This document shows positions 44,269 to 53,703 of a DNA stretch of 64,000 nt, piece after piece (within the stretch, counting starts at the first letter, position 1; the number at the start of each line of letters is the position of its first letter). The DNA comes from Kumtagia sp044326205 (GTDB taxonomy: Bacteria; Pseudomonadota; Alphaproteobacteria; Rhizobiales; Rhizobiaceae). The notes beneath the pieces were generated by a model. That model was not told the DNA's origin and did not search any database. It saw nothing but the letters and a program-made list of their open reading frames with translations. The stretch is from contig NZ_JBIRCY010000010.1 of assembly GCF_044326205.1 (NCBI RefSeq), forward strand, positions 1-64,000, in the 5' to 3' direction. Position numbers and translations under genes: made by a program.

Positions 44269-44532
44269 GTGTCCGGTCTGACAAGATTTCTCGGCGACTC
44301 GCCGTTGCGGGTGTTCCTGAAACTGCTCGTCGTCTCGTTCCTGGTCGGCGTGGTCATGAGCGCTTTCGGCTGGTCGCCTTTCGACGTGCTGCAGTGGATC
44401 GAGGACACGCTGCTGCGCATCTGGAACATGGGGTTTGCGACCGTCGACCGCTTCGTCGGCTATCTCGCCCTGGGCGCGGCGATCGTCATCCCGGCCTTCA
44501 TCATCCTGCGCCTGCTGAGCTATCGGCGTTAG
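44269..44532 (+). CDS. Small two-helix membrane protein (DUF6460-like)
   Basis: This is an 87-residue inner-membrane protein with two hydrophobic helices (VFLKLLVVSFLVGVVMSAFG and LALGAAIVIPAFIILRLL) around a short loop (WSPFDVLQWIEDTLLRIW). The arrangement resembles DUF6460 proteins of alphaproteobacteria, which have no known function. GTG at 44269 follows AAGGAG eight bases upstream. It stands between the tRNA-Gly and a convergent deacetylase gene. Confidence 0.75.
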   Translation: MSGLTRFLGDSPLRVFLKLLVVSFLVGVVMSAFGWSPFDVLQWIEDTLLRIWNMGFATVDRFVGYLALGAAIVIPAFIILRLLSYRR

Positions 44533-44556
44533 GCGGCAAGGGAAGCGCTCAGATCC

Positions 44557-45459
44557 TCACGCGAATTCCGACGCCACCTCGAACAGGATGGCGTGGCGGG
44601 CGGCAAGGGTAGCTATGTCGCGCGAATAGCCGCCGCCGATGACGCCGCAGACCGGCACGCCCTGCGTGCGGAAATGGCGGATCACCATGCGGTCGCGGGC
44701 GCGCAGCCCGTCGTCGGAAAGCGCCAGCCGGCCAAGCCGGTCCTCGGCGTGCGGATCGACGCCGGCATTGTAGAAGACGATGTCCCATCGCACTCTTTCG
44801 GACAGCAGCGGCAGGGCGCTCGACAGGTGCTGGAGGTATTGGACGTCGCCGGTGCCGTCGGGCAGCGCGATGTCGAGGTCGGACGGCACCTTGCGCACCG
44901 GATAGTTCTTCTCCGCATGCATCGAGAAGGTGAAGGCCTGCGATTCCCTGCCGAGGATGTCGGCGGTGCCGTCGCCCTGATGCACGTCGAGGTCGACGAC
45001 GAGGATGCGCGCCTCGGGGCGCTCGGCAAGCAGGTCAAGCGCTGCGACAGCAACATCGTTCAGGGTGCAGAATCCGGCGCCATGTGCATGGCGCGCGTGA
45101 TGGCTGCCGCCGGCTGCGTTGCAGGCGATGCCATGGGCAAGCGCCAGCCGGGCCGCGAGCAGGGTGCCGCCGGCCGCACGGCGGGCGCGGCGCGACACAA
45201 GCTCGCTGATGGGAAAGCCGATCTCCCGCTCGATCTTCTCTGGCATGCGGCACTCGATGACCTTGTCGACATAGGTGGCATCGTGAGCCCGTTTCAGCGC
45301 GATTTCAGAAGCGAAATCCGGCTGGACATGCACTGAGCGCGTCAGCAGCCCGATGGCGCCGAGCCGTTCGACCAGCGCCCGGTATTTGCCCATCGGAAAA
45401 CGATGGTCAGCGGGGAAATTGGCGTCGTAGTCGGGATGGCTGACGATGTGCAGGCTCAT
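44557..45459 (-). CDS. Histone deacetylase/AcuC family hydrolase
   Basis: This is a 300-residue arginase/deacetylase-fold enzyme. Zinc and catalytic motifs are GGSHHARHAHGAGFC (tandem histidines), DLDVHQGDGTA and YNAGVDPHAED. Bacterial members act as acetylpolyamine amidohydrolases, acetoin-utilisation AcuC or protein deacetylases; the specific substrate is not clear. The start at ATG 45459 (MSLHIVSHPDY) is preferred, since the upstream extension has no family similarity. Confidence 0.88.
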   Translation of the reverse strand: MSLHIVSHPDYDANFPADHRFPMGKYRALVERLGAIGLLTRSVHVQPDFASEIALKRAHDATYVDKVIECRMPEKIEREIGFPISELVSRRARRAAGGTLLAARLALAHGIACNAAGGSHHARHAHGAGFCTLNDVAVAALDLLAERPEARILVVDLDVHQGDGTADILGRESQAFTFSMHAEKNYPVRKVPSDLDIALPDGTGDVQYLQHLSSALPLLSERVRWDIVFYNAGVDPHAEDRLGRLALSDDGLRARDRMVIRHFRTQGVPVCGVIGGGYSRDIATLAARHAILFEVASEFA

Positions 45460-45588
45460 GTCAGGGAAATCTATCGTGCCGCTGCCAATTCGCAAACCGG
45501 CTGCCAGCCGCATCGGGAAGACGCCTCGGGCGAGAAACCGGCGCCTTCCATGCCGAGGTCGGAACTTGCGATGGCGCCGTGATGGTTG

Positions 45589-46680
45589 TCAGAGAGGCCG
45601 GGCTGCCCAGTGTTCGGTCCGCGTGTCGCGCAACACCGCGATGTTTGTTACCCCTTCCCGCTGACGCAGTTCAAACATGTCGCGCAGGATGCGGCCGGGC
45701 AGGGCGGGGCCGCCGTAGATCAGTCCCGTATAGAGCTGAACGAGGTCGGCGCCGGCCCTGATCTTCTCCAGCGCGGTTTCGGCGGAATCCACACCGCCGA
45801 CGCCGATGATCGCGGTTTTCGGCCCGAGCAGCCGGCGCATTTTCGCAAGCACGATGGTGGAGCGCTCGAACAGCGGTTTTCCGGAAAGACCGCCGGTCTG
45901 CTTCGCCTGGACGGCGTCGGAAAGCCCTTCGCGGGAAAGCGTGGTGTTCGAGACGATCACGCCGTCGATCGGATGCGCCAGGATTTCCGCCGCGATGTCC
46001 TCCATCTCGGCGTCCACCAAATCGGGTGCGATCTTCAAGAAGATCGGCCTTGCCCGATGATCTGGATTGGCAAGCCCTTGCCGCGCCGCCACCACGCGGC
46101 CGAGCAGTTCGGCAAGTTCCCTGCGGGCCTGCATGTTGCGCAGCCCGGGCGTATTGGGAGACGAGATGTTGACCGTCAGGTAGGAGCAGAGCGCCGCGAA
46201 ACGCCTGATGCCCGCCTCGTAGTCGGCGACGCGATCCAGACTGTCCTTGTTGGCGCCGATGTTGACGCCGACGATCCCCGTCTTGCCGCGGCGCGCCGTC
46301 AGCCGCGCCGCGCAGGCGTCGTGGCCTTCATTGTTGAAGCCGAGCCGGTTGATGACGGCGCTGTCGCGCACCAGCCGGAAGATGCGGGGTTTTGGATTGC
46401 CGGGCTGCGGCAGCGGGGTGACGGTGCCGACCTCGGCGAAGCCGAAGCCCAGCGACAGAATGCCGTCGGGAACCTCGCCGTTCTTGTCGTAGCCGGCCGC
46501 CATGCCGAGCGGGTTGGGAAAATCCAGTCCGGCGAGCCGGACCGCGAGGCGCGCATCACGCGGCGCGGGTCGAACAGGCGGCAGGCCGCATTTCAGGGCC
46601 TTGATCGACAGGCCATGCGCGGTCTCCGGGTCGAGGCCGAACAGAAGCTGCCGGCCGGCGCGCTCGAACAATCCCGTCAC
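45589..46680 (-). CDS. pyrD: Dihydroorotate dehydrogenase (quinone), class 2
   Basis: This is a 363-residue FMN enzyme oxidising dihydroorotate to orotate with quinone as acceptor. Class 2 features are the N-terminal amphipathic membrane-attachment helix, GMAAGYDKNG, and the catalytic serine region NISSPNTPGLR. KIAPDL and the FMN phosphate-binding glycines (GVGGVDS) follow. GTG at 46680 overlaps the stop of the upstream DUF952 gene by four bases (GTGA), so the two are coupled. The frame is open upstream, but that portion is a shadow of DUF952. Confidence 0.93.
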   Translation of the reverse strand: MTGLFERAGRQLLFGLDPETAHGLSIKALKCGLPPVRPAPRDARLAVRLAGLDFPNPLGMAAGYDKNGEVPDGILSLGFGFAEVGTVTPLPQPGNPKPRIFRLVRDSAVINRLGFNNEGHDACAARLTARRGKTGIVGVNIGANKDSLDRVADYEAGIRRFAALCSYLTVNISSPNTPGLRNMQARRELAELLGRVVAARQGLANPDHRARPIFLKIAPDLVDAEMEDIAAEILAHPIDGVIVSNTTLSREGLSDAVQAKQTGGLSGKPLFERSTIVLAKMRRLLGPKTAIIGVGGVDSAETALEKIRAGADLVQLYTGLIYGGPALPGRILRDMFELRQREGVTNIAVLRDTRTEHWAARPL

Positions 46681-47021
46681 GCCTCGAAATCCGGGAACAC
46701 ATGGCCGTCCGCGCCGAGCGGCAGCGGCTTGACCCATTGCACGGCGCCGAGATCGAGCGGCGCATAAAGATGCGGAAAGAGGTCGCCGCCGCGCGACACC
46801 TCGAACTTCAGCGCGTCGCCGAGTTTGCCGGCATCGACCGCGACGAGGAGAAGGTCGTCCTGCCCGGCGAAATGCCGCCGGGCGGTCTCGGGCGCCTGGG
46901 CGGCGGTCGAGAAATGGATGAAGCCGTCGGCAATATCCACCGGCGCGCCGGTGAACACGCCCTGGCGTTCGGCCTCCCGCCACAGCGTCTGCGGACAGAT
47001 CTTGTAGATGGTCTTGTGCAT
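46677..47021 (-). CDS. DUF952 family protein
   Basis: This is a 114-residue protein of the DUF952 group, with the hallmark pattern IYKICPQTLWREAERQGVFTG, DGFIHFSTAAQ and the following LLLVAVDAGKLG. Members are structurally known but functionally undefined. It lies directly before pyrD and is translationally coupled to it. ATG 47021 (MHKTIYKI) is the family start. Confidence 0.85.
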   Translation of the reverse strand: MHKTIYKICPQTLWREAERQGVFTGAPVDIADGFIHFSTAAQAPETARRHFAGQDDLLLVAVDAGKLGDALKFEVSRGGDLFPHLYAPLDLGAVQWVKPLPLGADGHVFPDFEA

Positions 47022-47133
47022 CACCGCGCTATAGGCCGAACCGGCGTTTCCGAAAAGCGAAGATGCAGGCGCTTCGCAATTCCGGCATAAAGTCGTGGCA
47101 GGTTTTCCACGACCGAATCCGATGGAGGACGCC

Positions 47134-47565
47134 ATGCGTCTGCTTCCCCTCACGACCATATCGCTTGCAGCGGTCCTCTCGTCCACGGCCTTCGCGCAAG
47201 AAGACCGCTACGTGCTGGAAAAGTCCGGCGATGGCTTCGTCCGCATGGACCGCAGGACCGGCGAGATGTCGACCTGCACGCAGGACGGCGCGTCGCTGGT
47301 CTGCAAGCTGGCGGCCGACGAACGCACCGCCTACCAGGACGAGATCGACCGGCTGCAGCAGGACATGAAGGCGCTCGACGAGCGGGTCGCCAGACTGGAG
47401 AATTCGCTGACCTCGAGACTGGAATCCAGCTTGCCTAGCGAGGAGGAGTTCCAGAAGGGTCTTGGCTACATGGAGCGGTTCCTGCGCACCTTCAGGGACA
47501 CGGTGCAGGGTCTTGACAAGCAGCCGTTGGATCAGGGCGGCTCGGCGGGCCCGGACAAGACCTGA
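47134..47565 (+). CDS. Exported coiled-coil protein of unknown function
   Basis: This is a 143-residue protein with a signal peptide (LLPLTTISLAAVLSSTAFAQ, cleaved after AFA). A short domain with two cysteines (STCTQDGASLVCKL) and a charged coiled coil (EIDRLQQDMKALDERVARLE) follow. The cysteine pair could form a disulfide in the periplasm. GGAGG lies five bases before ATG 47134, which decides the start over the in-frame ATG at 47122. The function is unknown. Confidence 0.8.
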   Translation: MRLLPLTTISLAAVLSSTAFAQEDRYVLEKSGDGFVRMDRRTGEMSTCTQDGASLVCKLAADERTAYQDEIDRLQQDMKALDERVARLENSLTSRLESSLPSEEEFQKGLGYMERFLRTFRDTVQGLDKQPLDQGGSAGPDKT

Positions 47566-47717
47566 CGAACCTGACATTCGCTGCTTCGCGACGGGCAACC
47601 GGCCATAAGCAGTGCATCCGGGCCCTTTACCGCTTGAAATGGCGGACCGCAGCCGCATAATTGCAGCACGCATTCCGCTCCAATCAGAAAAAGCGCAGGC
47701 GGGGTCGGGAGGGAGAT

Positions 47718-48377
47718 TTGCCGGCTGGCTACAGGTTCGTGATCGCGGACGACCATCCGCTGTTCCGCGGGGCGCTGAAGCAGGCGCTTGCGGGGCTGGA
47801 CGGCGTTGCCGAAATTCTCGAAGCCGGTGATTTCGAGACGACGAAATCGCTGATGAGCCGCAACGGCGATCTCGACCTGCTGCTGCTCGATCTTTCCATG
47901 CCCGGTGCATCCGGCCTGTCGGGCCTGATCTCGCTGCGCGGCATCCATGCGTCGGTGCCGGTGGTCGTCGTTTCGGCTCATGACGATGCCGAGACGATCC
48001 GCCGGTCGCTCGAACTCGGCGCGTCGGGGTTCATCTCCAAATCGGCGAGCATGGAGGATATCCGCGCCGCCGTGACGGCCGTGCTGGCCGGCGACATCGC
48101 CGCACCGGTCGGCGTCGATCTAGGCACCGAACAGGATCCCGAAATTTCGGAGCTGATCAGGAAGCTGCAGTCGCTGACGCCGCAGCAGACGCGGGTGCTG
48201 GGCATGCTCGCCGACGGGCTGCTCAACAAGCAGATCGCCTACGAACTCGGCGTCTCCGAAGCCACCATCAAGGCGCATGTCTCGGCGGTGCTGCAAAAAC
48301 TCGGCGTCGACAACCGCACGCAGGCGGTGATCATGCTGTCGCGCATCGGGTCCGACCCGCTGCCGTCGATCAGTTGA
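47718..48377 (+). CDS. NarL/FixJ-type response regulator
   Basis: This is a 219-residue regulator with a receiver domain (acidic pair D11-D12, phosphoacceptor D58 in LLLLDLSMPG, conserved lysine in FISKSAS). A LuxR-type helix-turn-helix follows (GLLNKQIAYELGVSEATIKAHVSAV). TTG at 47718 is preceded by GGGAG and gives a receiver of normal length. It lies tail to tail with the large hybrid kinase gene (41 bases between stops), which makes that kinase its probable partner. Such kinase/LuxR pairs are common in Rhizobiales; the signal is unknown. Confidence 0.88.
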   Translation: MPAGYRFVIADDHPLFRGALKQALAGLDGVAEILEAGDFETTKSLMSRNGDLDLLLLDLSMPGASGLSGLISLRGIHASVPVVVVSAHDDAETIRRSLELGASGFISKSASMEDIRAAVTAVLAGDIAAPVGVDLGTEQDPEISELIRKLQSLTPQQTRVLGMLADGLLNKQIAYELGVSEATIKAHVSAVLQKLGVDNRTQAVIMLSRIGSDPLPSIS

Positions 48378-48418
48378 GCATTTGCACCAGCAGACGTAGG
48401 TGTTGAGCGCGCACGCTC

Positions 48419-51400
48419 CTATTCCGCCGCCGGCGCCATGCGCCGGACGCGGGTCATCAGCGAGCGCAGGGCGGCGGGTTTCACCGGCTTGTTGATCACC
48501 GGAACTTCGAGCGCGTCGGCGGCGGCGCGGACCTCGTTCGAGCGGTCGGCGGTCACCAGGATCGCCGGTGTCCTTTCGCCCCAGCGGTCGCGCAGTTTTC
48601 GGATGAGGTCGAGGCCGGTCTCGCCGTCGAGGTGATAGTCGGCGAGGATGAGATCGATCTGACTCGGCCGCCATTGCGTGCGCAGGATGCTTTCCGAGCC
48701 GGTCGCCGTCTCGACCCGGCAGCCCCAGCCTTCGAGCAGCAGCCGCATGCCTTCCAGGATGCGGGCGTCGTTGTCGATGCACAGCACCGACAATCCGCCG
48801 AGAGCGCCGGAGGCGGCCGGACGCGGCTTCGCCTCGCGGATGGGCACCGGCTCGGACGCAGCCGACACCGGCAGGAGCACGGAAAAACGCGTGCCCTTGC
48901 CGCGCCCCGAATCGATCTGGATTTCCAGCCTCAGCACCCGCGCGATGCGGTCGACGATCGACAGGCCGAGGCCGAGGCCCTGTGCCTCGCGCGCCCCCGC
49001 GTCCAGCCGGGTGAATTCGCCGAAGACGCTGCTCAGCTTGTCGACGGGAATGCCGATGCCGGTGTCGAAGATCTGGATCTCCGCCAGTTCGCCGCGCCGC
49101 CTGACGCCGACCAGCACGCGCCCGGTGCGGGTGTATTTGATGGCGTTCGACACCAGATTCTGGATGAGCCGGCGCAGCAGGTTGCGGTCGGTCGCGACGG
49201 AGAGCGACGACGGCACGATGACCAGTTCGAGGCGCTTTTCGCGGGCCATCGGCTGGAAGTCGGTGGCGATCTGACGCAGCAGCCCATCCAGCCGGAACAC
49301 GGTCTCCACCGGCTTCATGGCGCCCGCGTCCAGCCGCGAAATGTCGAGCACGGCGCCCAGAATTGTCTCGACCGATTCAAGCGACGACTCGATGTTGCGC
49401 GCGGCCTCGGCGGCTGCACCCTTGCCGGCCCGCTCGATCAGCGAGGCGCAGTAGAGCCGGGCGGCGTTGAGCGGTTGGAGGATGTCGTGGCCGGCGCCGG
49501 CCAGGAAGCGGGTCTTGCCGAGATTGGCCTCTTCCGCCAGCATCTGCGCCTGCGCCAGTTCCTCGTTGACCCGCGTCAGCTCGACGGTGCGCAGGCGTAC
49601 GCGCTGTTCCAGCGATTCATTGGCCCGTTTCAGCGCATCGTCCGCCGCGACGCGCGCGGTGATGTCCGCATAGGTCGCGACGATGCCGCCGTCTGGCATC
49701 GGGTTGGACCTGAGTTCGATGATGCGGCCGCTGCGCTTCAATTCGAGCTGCCAGGGGCTGCCGAAGCTGGTGAAGCGGTTGAGGATGGCGACCGTCGCGT
49801 CGGCTGCGATCTCGCCGCGCGCGGCCAGCAGGCGCAGCACCTCGTCCAGCGAGACGCCGACGCGGCCCATCTCGTCGGGCAGGGAAAACAGGCTTCGATA
49901 CTGCCGGTTCCAGCAGGTCAGCCGGAAATCCTGGTCGAAGACGGTGATGCCCTGCTCCATCTGGTCGAGGGCGATCTGCAGCAGGTCGCGATTGTGCTGC
50001 AGCGCCTCGGTGGCGTCGTCGAGCAGGCGGAAGGCGTCGCGCGACGACTTGTCCTGGCGCTGGAACAGCAGCGACAGGATGAGCCGCGCCGAGGACGAGC
50101 CGACCGCCGTGGCCAGCAATTGCTCGGAGAAGCGCACGACGGCCATGCTCGCCTGTTCGTTGCCGTCGAGCGGCGTGCCGCCGGTGGCCTCGAAGCTCTG
50201 GAACGACCGCTCGGTACGCTCGACGCCCAGATATTTGGCGATGGTGTCCTTCAAATCGTTGACGGTGATCGCCGTGCGGAAACGGCGGAGGCTGGGCATG
50301 GGGCTCGTGTCTCGCGGCACGAAGATGGCGGCCTGGATGCGTTCAAGTGGCACCGAGGCGCGCGACAGCGAGCCGAGCACGTAGAACAGCAGGTTGATCG
50401 ACAGGCTCCAGAGCACGCCATGGTTCAATGGCTCGGCGACCGTGCCGAACAGGGCGTGCGGCCGCAGCGCCTCGATGCCGAGCGGGCCTTCGGTCAGGAT
50501 CGCCAGGCCGGGCGATGCGAGTGACGGGAAGAGCAGCGTATAGCACCACACCGCGAGGCCGGCCGTCATGCCAAGCGCTGCGCCACGCGCATTGGCCCGC
50601 CGCCACACCAGCCCGCCGATGAAGGCCGGCGCGAACTGGGCGATGGCCGCGAACGACATCAGGCCGATCGAGGCCAGCCGGGCGTTGCCGGTGCTTTCGC
50701 GATAATAGAGAAAGGCGACGAACAGGATGATGAAGATCGCGCCGCGCCTGATATTGAGGATGAGGGCAGACCAGTCGCCCGTCTCGCTGGCCTCCGTCTT
50801 GAGCAGTCGCCGGACAAACAGCGGAATGATCAGGTCGTTTGAGATCATGATCGATAGCGCCACGGTCTCGACGATGACCATCGCGGTGGCGGCGGAAAGC
50901 CCGCCGATGAAGGCGATCATGGCGAGTGTGTCATGTCCGGTCAGCAGCGGCAGAGACAGCACGTAGAGGTCGCTGCTGGTTGCCGTGCCGACATTGGTCA
51001 GGCCGACAAAGGCGATGGGCAGAACGAAAAGATTGATCAGGATGAGGTAGAGTGGGAAGATCCAGGTGGCGCGCCGCAACTCGCCGCCGCCGCGGTTCTC
51101 GACGATCATCACATAGAACTGGCGGGGCAGCATGACGATGGCGAAGCCGCTGATGACGGTCATCACCAGCCAGGTGCCGAGCGACGTGCGGTAGCCCATC
51201 GCCGCGCCGACGGCCTGGTTCTCCGAGAGCTTGCCGATGAGGTCGCCGGGGCCGTCGAACAGCACGAAGACGACAAGCAGGCCGATGGCCAGGAACGCGG
51301 CGAGCTTGACCACGGATTCGACCGCGACGGCGAGGATCAGTCCGTCCTGGTGCTCGGTGGCGTCGGCATGCCGCGTGCCGAACAGCACCGCGAACAGCGC

Positions 51401-51913
51401 CAGCAGCAGCGCCACCACCAGCGATATGTCGCTGAGGAACGGATCGAAGGACGGCGGCGCGCCGGTATAGTGCTCGATCATCAGGCTGACCGAGCCCGAA
51501 ATCGCCTTGAGCTGTAGTGCGATATAGGGCACCGCGCCGACCGTGGCGATGAGTGTCGCGATGGAGGCCACCGAAAAACTCTTGCCGTAGCGGGCGCCGA
51601 GGAAGTCGGCGATCGAGGTGATTTTTTCGGCCTTCGCAAGTCGCACGATGCGGCTGAGCAGCGGATAGCCGAACAGGAAGACCAGCACCGGCCCGACATA
51701 GATTGCCAGAAATTCCAGCCCGCGCTCGGTGGCCAGCCCGACCGACCCAAAGAACGTCCAGGACGTGCAGTAGATGGCCAGGCTCAGCGCGTAGATATAG
51801 GGGCGCAGCCGGCTCAAGCCGACGGTGCGGGACCAGCGGTCGCCAAGGCTGGCGATCGCGAAAAGCAGCGTCACATAAGCGATCGCGATGATGACGACGA
51901 ACCAGCCCTGCAC
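48419..51913 (-). CDS. Symporter-linked hybrid sensor histidine kinase
   Basis: This is an 1164-residue protein. Residues 1 to about 500 form a sodium/solute symporter-like domain of some 12 helices (YCTSWTFFGSVG, then TSIADFLGARYG). A PAS domain around 640-750 (GITVFDQDFRLTCWNRQYR), a coiled coil, and a HisKA box with H near 808 (GAGHDILQPLNA) follow. The ATPase domain has LIQNLVSNAIKYT, DTGIGIP and GLGLGLSI. A C-terminal receiver has its aspartate near 1089 (LILADYHLDGETG). The architecture matches the NahK/ErcS-like group that senses through a transporter-like domain. It probably phosphorylates the neighbouring LuxR-type regulator. ATG 51913 (MQGWFVVII) is the natural start. Confidence 0.92.
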   Translation of the reverse strand: MQGWFVVIIAIAYVTLLFAIASLGDRWSRTVGLSRLRPYIYALSLAIYCTSWTFFGSVGLATERGLEFLAIYVGPVLVFLFGYPLLSRIVRLAKAEKITSIADFLGARYGKSFSVASIATLIATVGAVPYIALQLKAISGSVSLMIEHYTGAPPSFDPFLSDISLVVALLLALFAVLFGTRHADATEHQDGLILAVAVESVVKLAAFLAIGLLVVFVLFDGPGDLIGKLSENQAVGAAMGYRTSLGTWLVMTVISGFAIVMLPRQFYVMIVENRGGGELRRATWIFPLYLILINLFVLPIAFVGLTNVGTATSSDLYVLSLPLLTGHDTLAMIAFIGGLSAATAMVIVETVALSIMISNDLIIPLFVRRLLKTEASETGDWSALILNIRRGAIFIILFVAFLYYRESTGNARLASIGLMSFAAIAQFAPAFIGGLVWRRANARGAALGMTAGLAVWCYTLLFPSLASPGLAILTEGPLGIEALRPHALFGTVAEPLNHGVLWSLSINLLFYVLGSLSRASVPLERIQAAIFVPRDTSPMPSLRRFRTAITVNDLKDTIAKYLGVERTERSFQSFEATGGTPLDGNEQASMAVVRFSEQLLATAVGSSSARLILSLLFQRQDKSSRDAFRLLDDATEALQHNRDLLQIALDQMEQGITVFDQDFRLTCWNRQYRSLFSLPDEMGRVGVSLDEVLRLLAARGEIAADATVAILNRFTSFGSPWQLELKRSGRIIELRSNPMPDGGIVATYADITARVAADDALKRANESLEQRVRLRTVELTRVNEELAQAQMLAEEANLGKTRFLAGAGHDILQPLNAARLYCASLIERAGKGAAAEAARNIESSLESVETILGAVLDISRLDAGAMKPVETVFRLDGLLRQIATDFQPMAREKRLELVIVPSSLSVATDRNLLRRLIQNLVSNAIKYTRTGRVLVGVRRRGELAEIQIFDTGIGIPVDKLSSVFGEFTRLDAGAREAQGLGLGLSIVDRIARVLRLEIQIDSGRGKGTRFSVLLPVSAASEPVPIREAKPRPAASGALGGLSVLCIDNDARILEGMRLLLEGWGCRVETATGSESILRTQWRPSQIDLILADYHLDGETGLDLIRKLRDRWGERTPAILVTADRSNEVRAAADALEVPVINKPVKPAALRSLMTRVRRMAPAAE

Positions 51914-52119
51914 GCGGACCTCCCGCCGTCTATGGGATCATCATTCCAGGAAGAATTGCAATCGCGGCTTTCGGCGCAGGCGAAGACCGTTGTCGATGGA
52001 GGTCTCTTTGTGGCGCGAGCGCGCCCGACCGCATTGCGGGTTTTGCAATCGCGCTTTTTCGTTATTGTGGGTTGCACCGGCAGGATTCGGGACGGCCGGC
52101 CACTCACATGGAGGGTGCT

Positions 52120-52539
52120 ATGCTGAAGGAATTCCAGGAATTCATCTCCAAGGGCAATGTCATGGACCTTGCGGTCGGTGTCATAATCGGCGGCGCGTTC
52201 GGCCTGATCGTCAACTCGCTGGTGGGCGACATCATCATGCCGATCGTCGGCATGGCCGGAAGCGCGGACTTCTCCAACTATTTCTACCCCCTGTCCGATG
52301 CGGTGACCGCCACATCGCTGGAAGAGGCAAAGAAGCAGGGCCCGGTCTTCGCCTACGGCAACTTCTTCACCGTGGTGATCAATTTCCTTCTCCTCGCCTG
52401 GATCGTCTTCCTCATGGTGAAGGGCGTGAACACCATGCGCCGCAAGCTTGAAAAGCAGAAGGCCGCGGCCCCGGCCGCTCCGCCGCCCGCCGATGTGCAG
52501 CTTCTGATCGAAATCCGCGACCTGCTCGCGAAGAAATAG
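52120..52539 (+). CDS. mscL: Large-conductance mechanosensitive channel
   Basis: This is a 139-residue MscL, with the conserved N-terminus LKEFQEFISKGNVMDLAVGV and first helix VIIGGAFGLIVNSLVGDIIMP. The second helix is FLLLAWIVFLMVKGVN, with a charged C-terminal bundle after it. It opens under hypo-osmotic stress to release solutes, acting as a homopentamer in the inner membrane. GGAGGG precedes ATG 52120. A bidirectional-looking hairpin lies just after it. Confidence 0.95.
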   Translation: MLKEFQEFISKGNVMDLAVGVIIGGAFGLIVNSLVGDIIMPIVGMAGSADFSNYFYPLSDAVTATSLEEAKKQGPVFAYGNFFTVVINFLLLAWIVFLMVKGVNTMRRKLEKQKAAAPAAPPPADVQLLIEIRDLLAKK

Positions 52540-52544
52540 ATTTC

Positions 52545-52598
52545 AGCCGCAATGGCGTTGCCAGCCCCGGTGTTGATTGGGGCTGCCGGCGGCTTTTT
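52545..52598 (+). terminator. Terminator hairpin after mscL
   Basis: AGCCGC and GCGGCT close an outer stem and CAGCCCC/GGGGCTG the inner one, followed by five T residues. It fits the 72-base space between the convergent mscL and epimerase genes and may serve both. Confidence 0.55.
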
Positions 52599-52611
52599 AC
52601 GCCGATGCAAA

Positions 52612-53622
52612 TCAGTCGATCTTGTAGAACTTCCTGTACCACTCGACGAAGCGCCCGATGCCGACGTCGATCGGCGTGCGCGGGCGAAAACCCGTTGCTT
52701 CCGCCAGTGCCTCGACATCGGCAAACGTGCGCGGCACGTCGCCGGGCTGCATCGGCAGCATGTTCATGACGGCCTTGCGGCCGGTCGCCTGCTCGATGCA
52801 GCGGATGAAATCCATCAGCTCGACCGGATCGTTGTTGCCGATGTTGTAGATGCGGTAGGGCGCCGCCGACGTGCTCGGGTCGGGCTCGGCCCCGCTCCAG
52901 TCGGGATTCGGCCTGGCGATTGTATCCAGCGTGCGCACGACACCCTCGACGATGTCGTCGATGTAAGTGAAGTCGCGGGCGTGCCGGCCGAAATTGTAGA
53001 CGTCGATCGGCTCGCCGTTGATGATCTTTTTCGTGAACATGAACGGCGCCATGTCGGGACGCCCCCATGGCCCGTAGACGGTGAAGAAGCGCAACCCGGT
53101 GACCGGCAGCCGGTAGAGATGCGCATAGGAATGCGCCATCAGCTCGTTCGCCTTCTTGCTGGCGGCATAGAGGCTGAGCGGATGGTCGACATTGTCCTCG
53201 ACGCGGTAGGGCAGGCTGGTGTTGGCGCCGTAGACCGAGCTCGACGAGGCGAAGACCAGGTGCTCGACGCCGCCATGCCGGCAGCCTTCCAATATGTTCA
53301 GGAAGCCGACGATGTTGGAATCGACATAGGCGTGCGGGTTGGTCAGCCCGTAGCGGACGCCGGCCTGCGCCGCGAGATGGACGACGCGCTGCGGCTTGCG
53401 TTCCGAGAACACCGCCTCGATGGCCGTGCGGTCGGCGAGGTCGGCCTTGACGAAGGTAAAGCCGTTACGTCCTTCCAACCGCGCAAGCCGGGCGTGTTTC
53501 AGCGCAACATCGTAATAGCTATTGATGTTGTCGAGGCCGATGACCTCGTCGCCGCGGTCGAGCAAGGCCTCGGCGGTCGCCGCGCCGATGAAGCCGGCGG
53601 CGCCGGTCACGAGAATTTTCAC
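52612..53622 (-). CDS. lpsL: UDP-glucuronate 4-epimerase-like nucleotide-sugar epimerase
   Basis: This is a 336-residue extended short-chain dehydrogenase of the NAD-sugar epimerase family. The NAD site is GAAGFIGAATAEALL and the YxxxK catalytic pair is SLYAASKKANE. GPWGRPDMAPFMFT and YNFGRHARDFTYIDD are characteristic of the UDP-glucuronate 4-epimerase (LpsL/CapI) group. It supplies UDP-galacturonate for surface polysaccharide. It is followed in the operon direction by nothing, and preceded by galE on the same strand. Confidence 0.88.
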   Translation of the reverse strand: MKILVTGAAGFIGAATAEALLDRGDEVIGLDNINSYYDVALKHARLARLEGRNGFTFVKADLADRTAIEAVFSERKPQRVVHLAAQAGVRYGLTNPHAYVDSNIVGFLNILEGCRHGGVEHLVFASSSSVYGANTSLPYRVEDNVDHPLSLYAASKKANELMAHSYAHLYRLPVTGLRFFTVYGPWGRPDMAPFMFTKKIINGEPIDVYNFGRHARDFTYIDDIVEGVVRTLDTIARPNPDWSGAEPDPSTSAAPYRIYNIGNNDPVELMDFIRCIEQATGRKAVMNMLPMQPGDVPRTFADVEALAEATGFRPRTPIDVGIGRFVEWYRKFYKID

Positions 53623-53703
53623 GCGGCCGTTCTCCTGTCAGCGTCGCGCCGCAAAGCAGCGCGGTGATGAATTGGGCCGACGCAATAACCGAAAGCGACG
53701 CTT

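Noticed and set aside
46681..46983. Upstream extension of the pyrD frame to 464 residues
   Set aside because: Shadow of DUF952; GTG at 46680 overlapping the DUF952 stop gives normal PyrD length.
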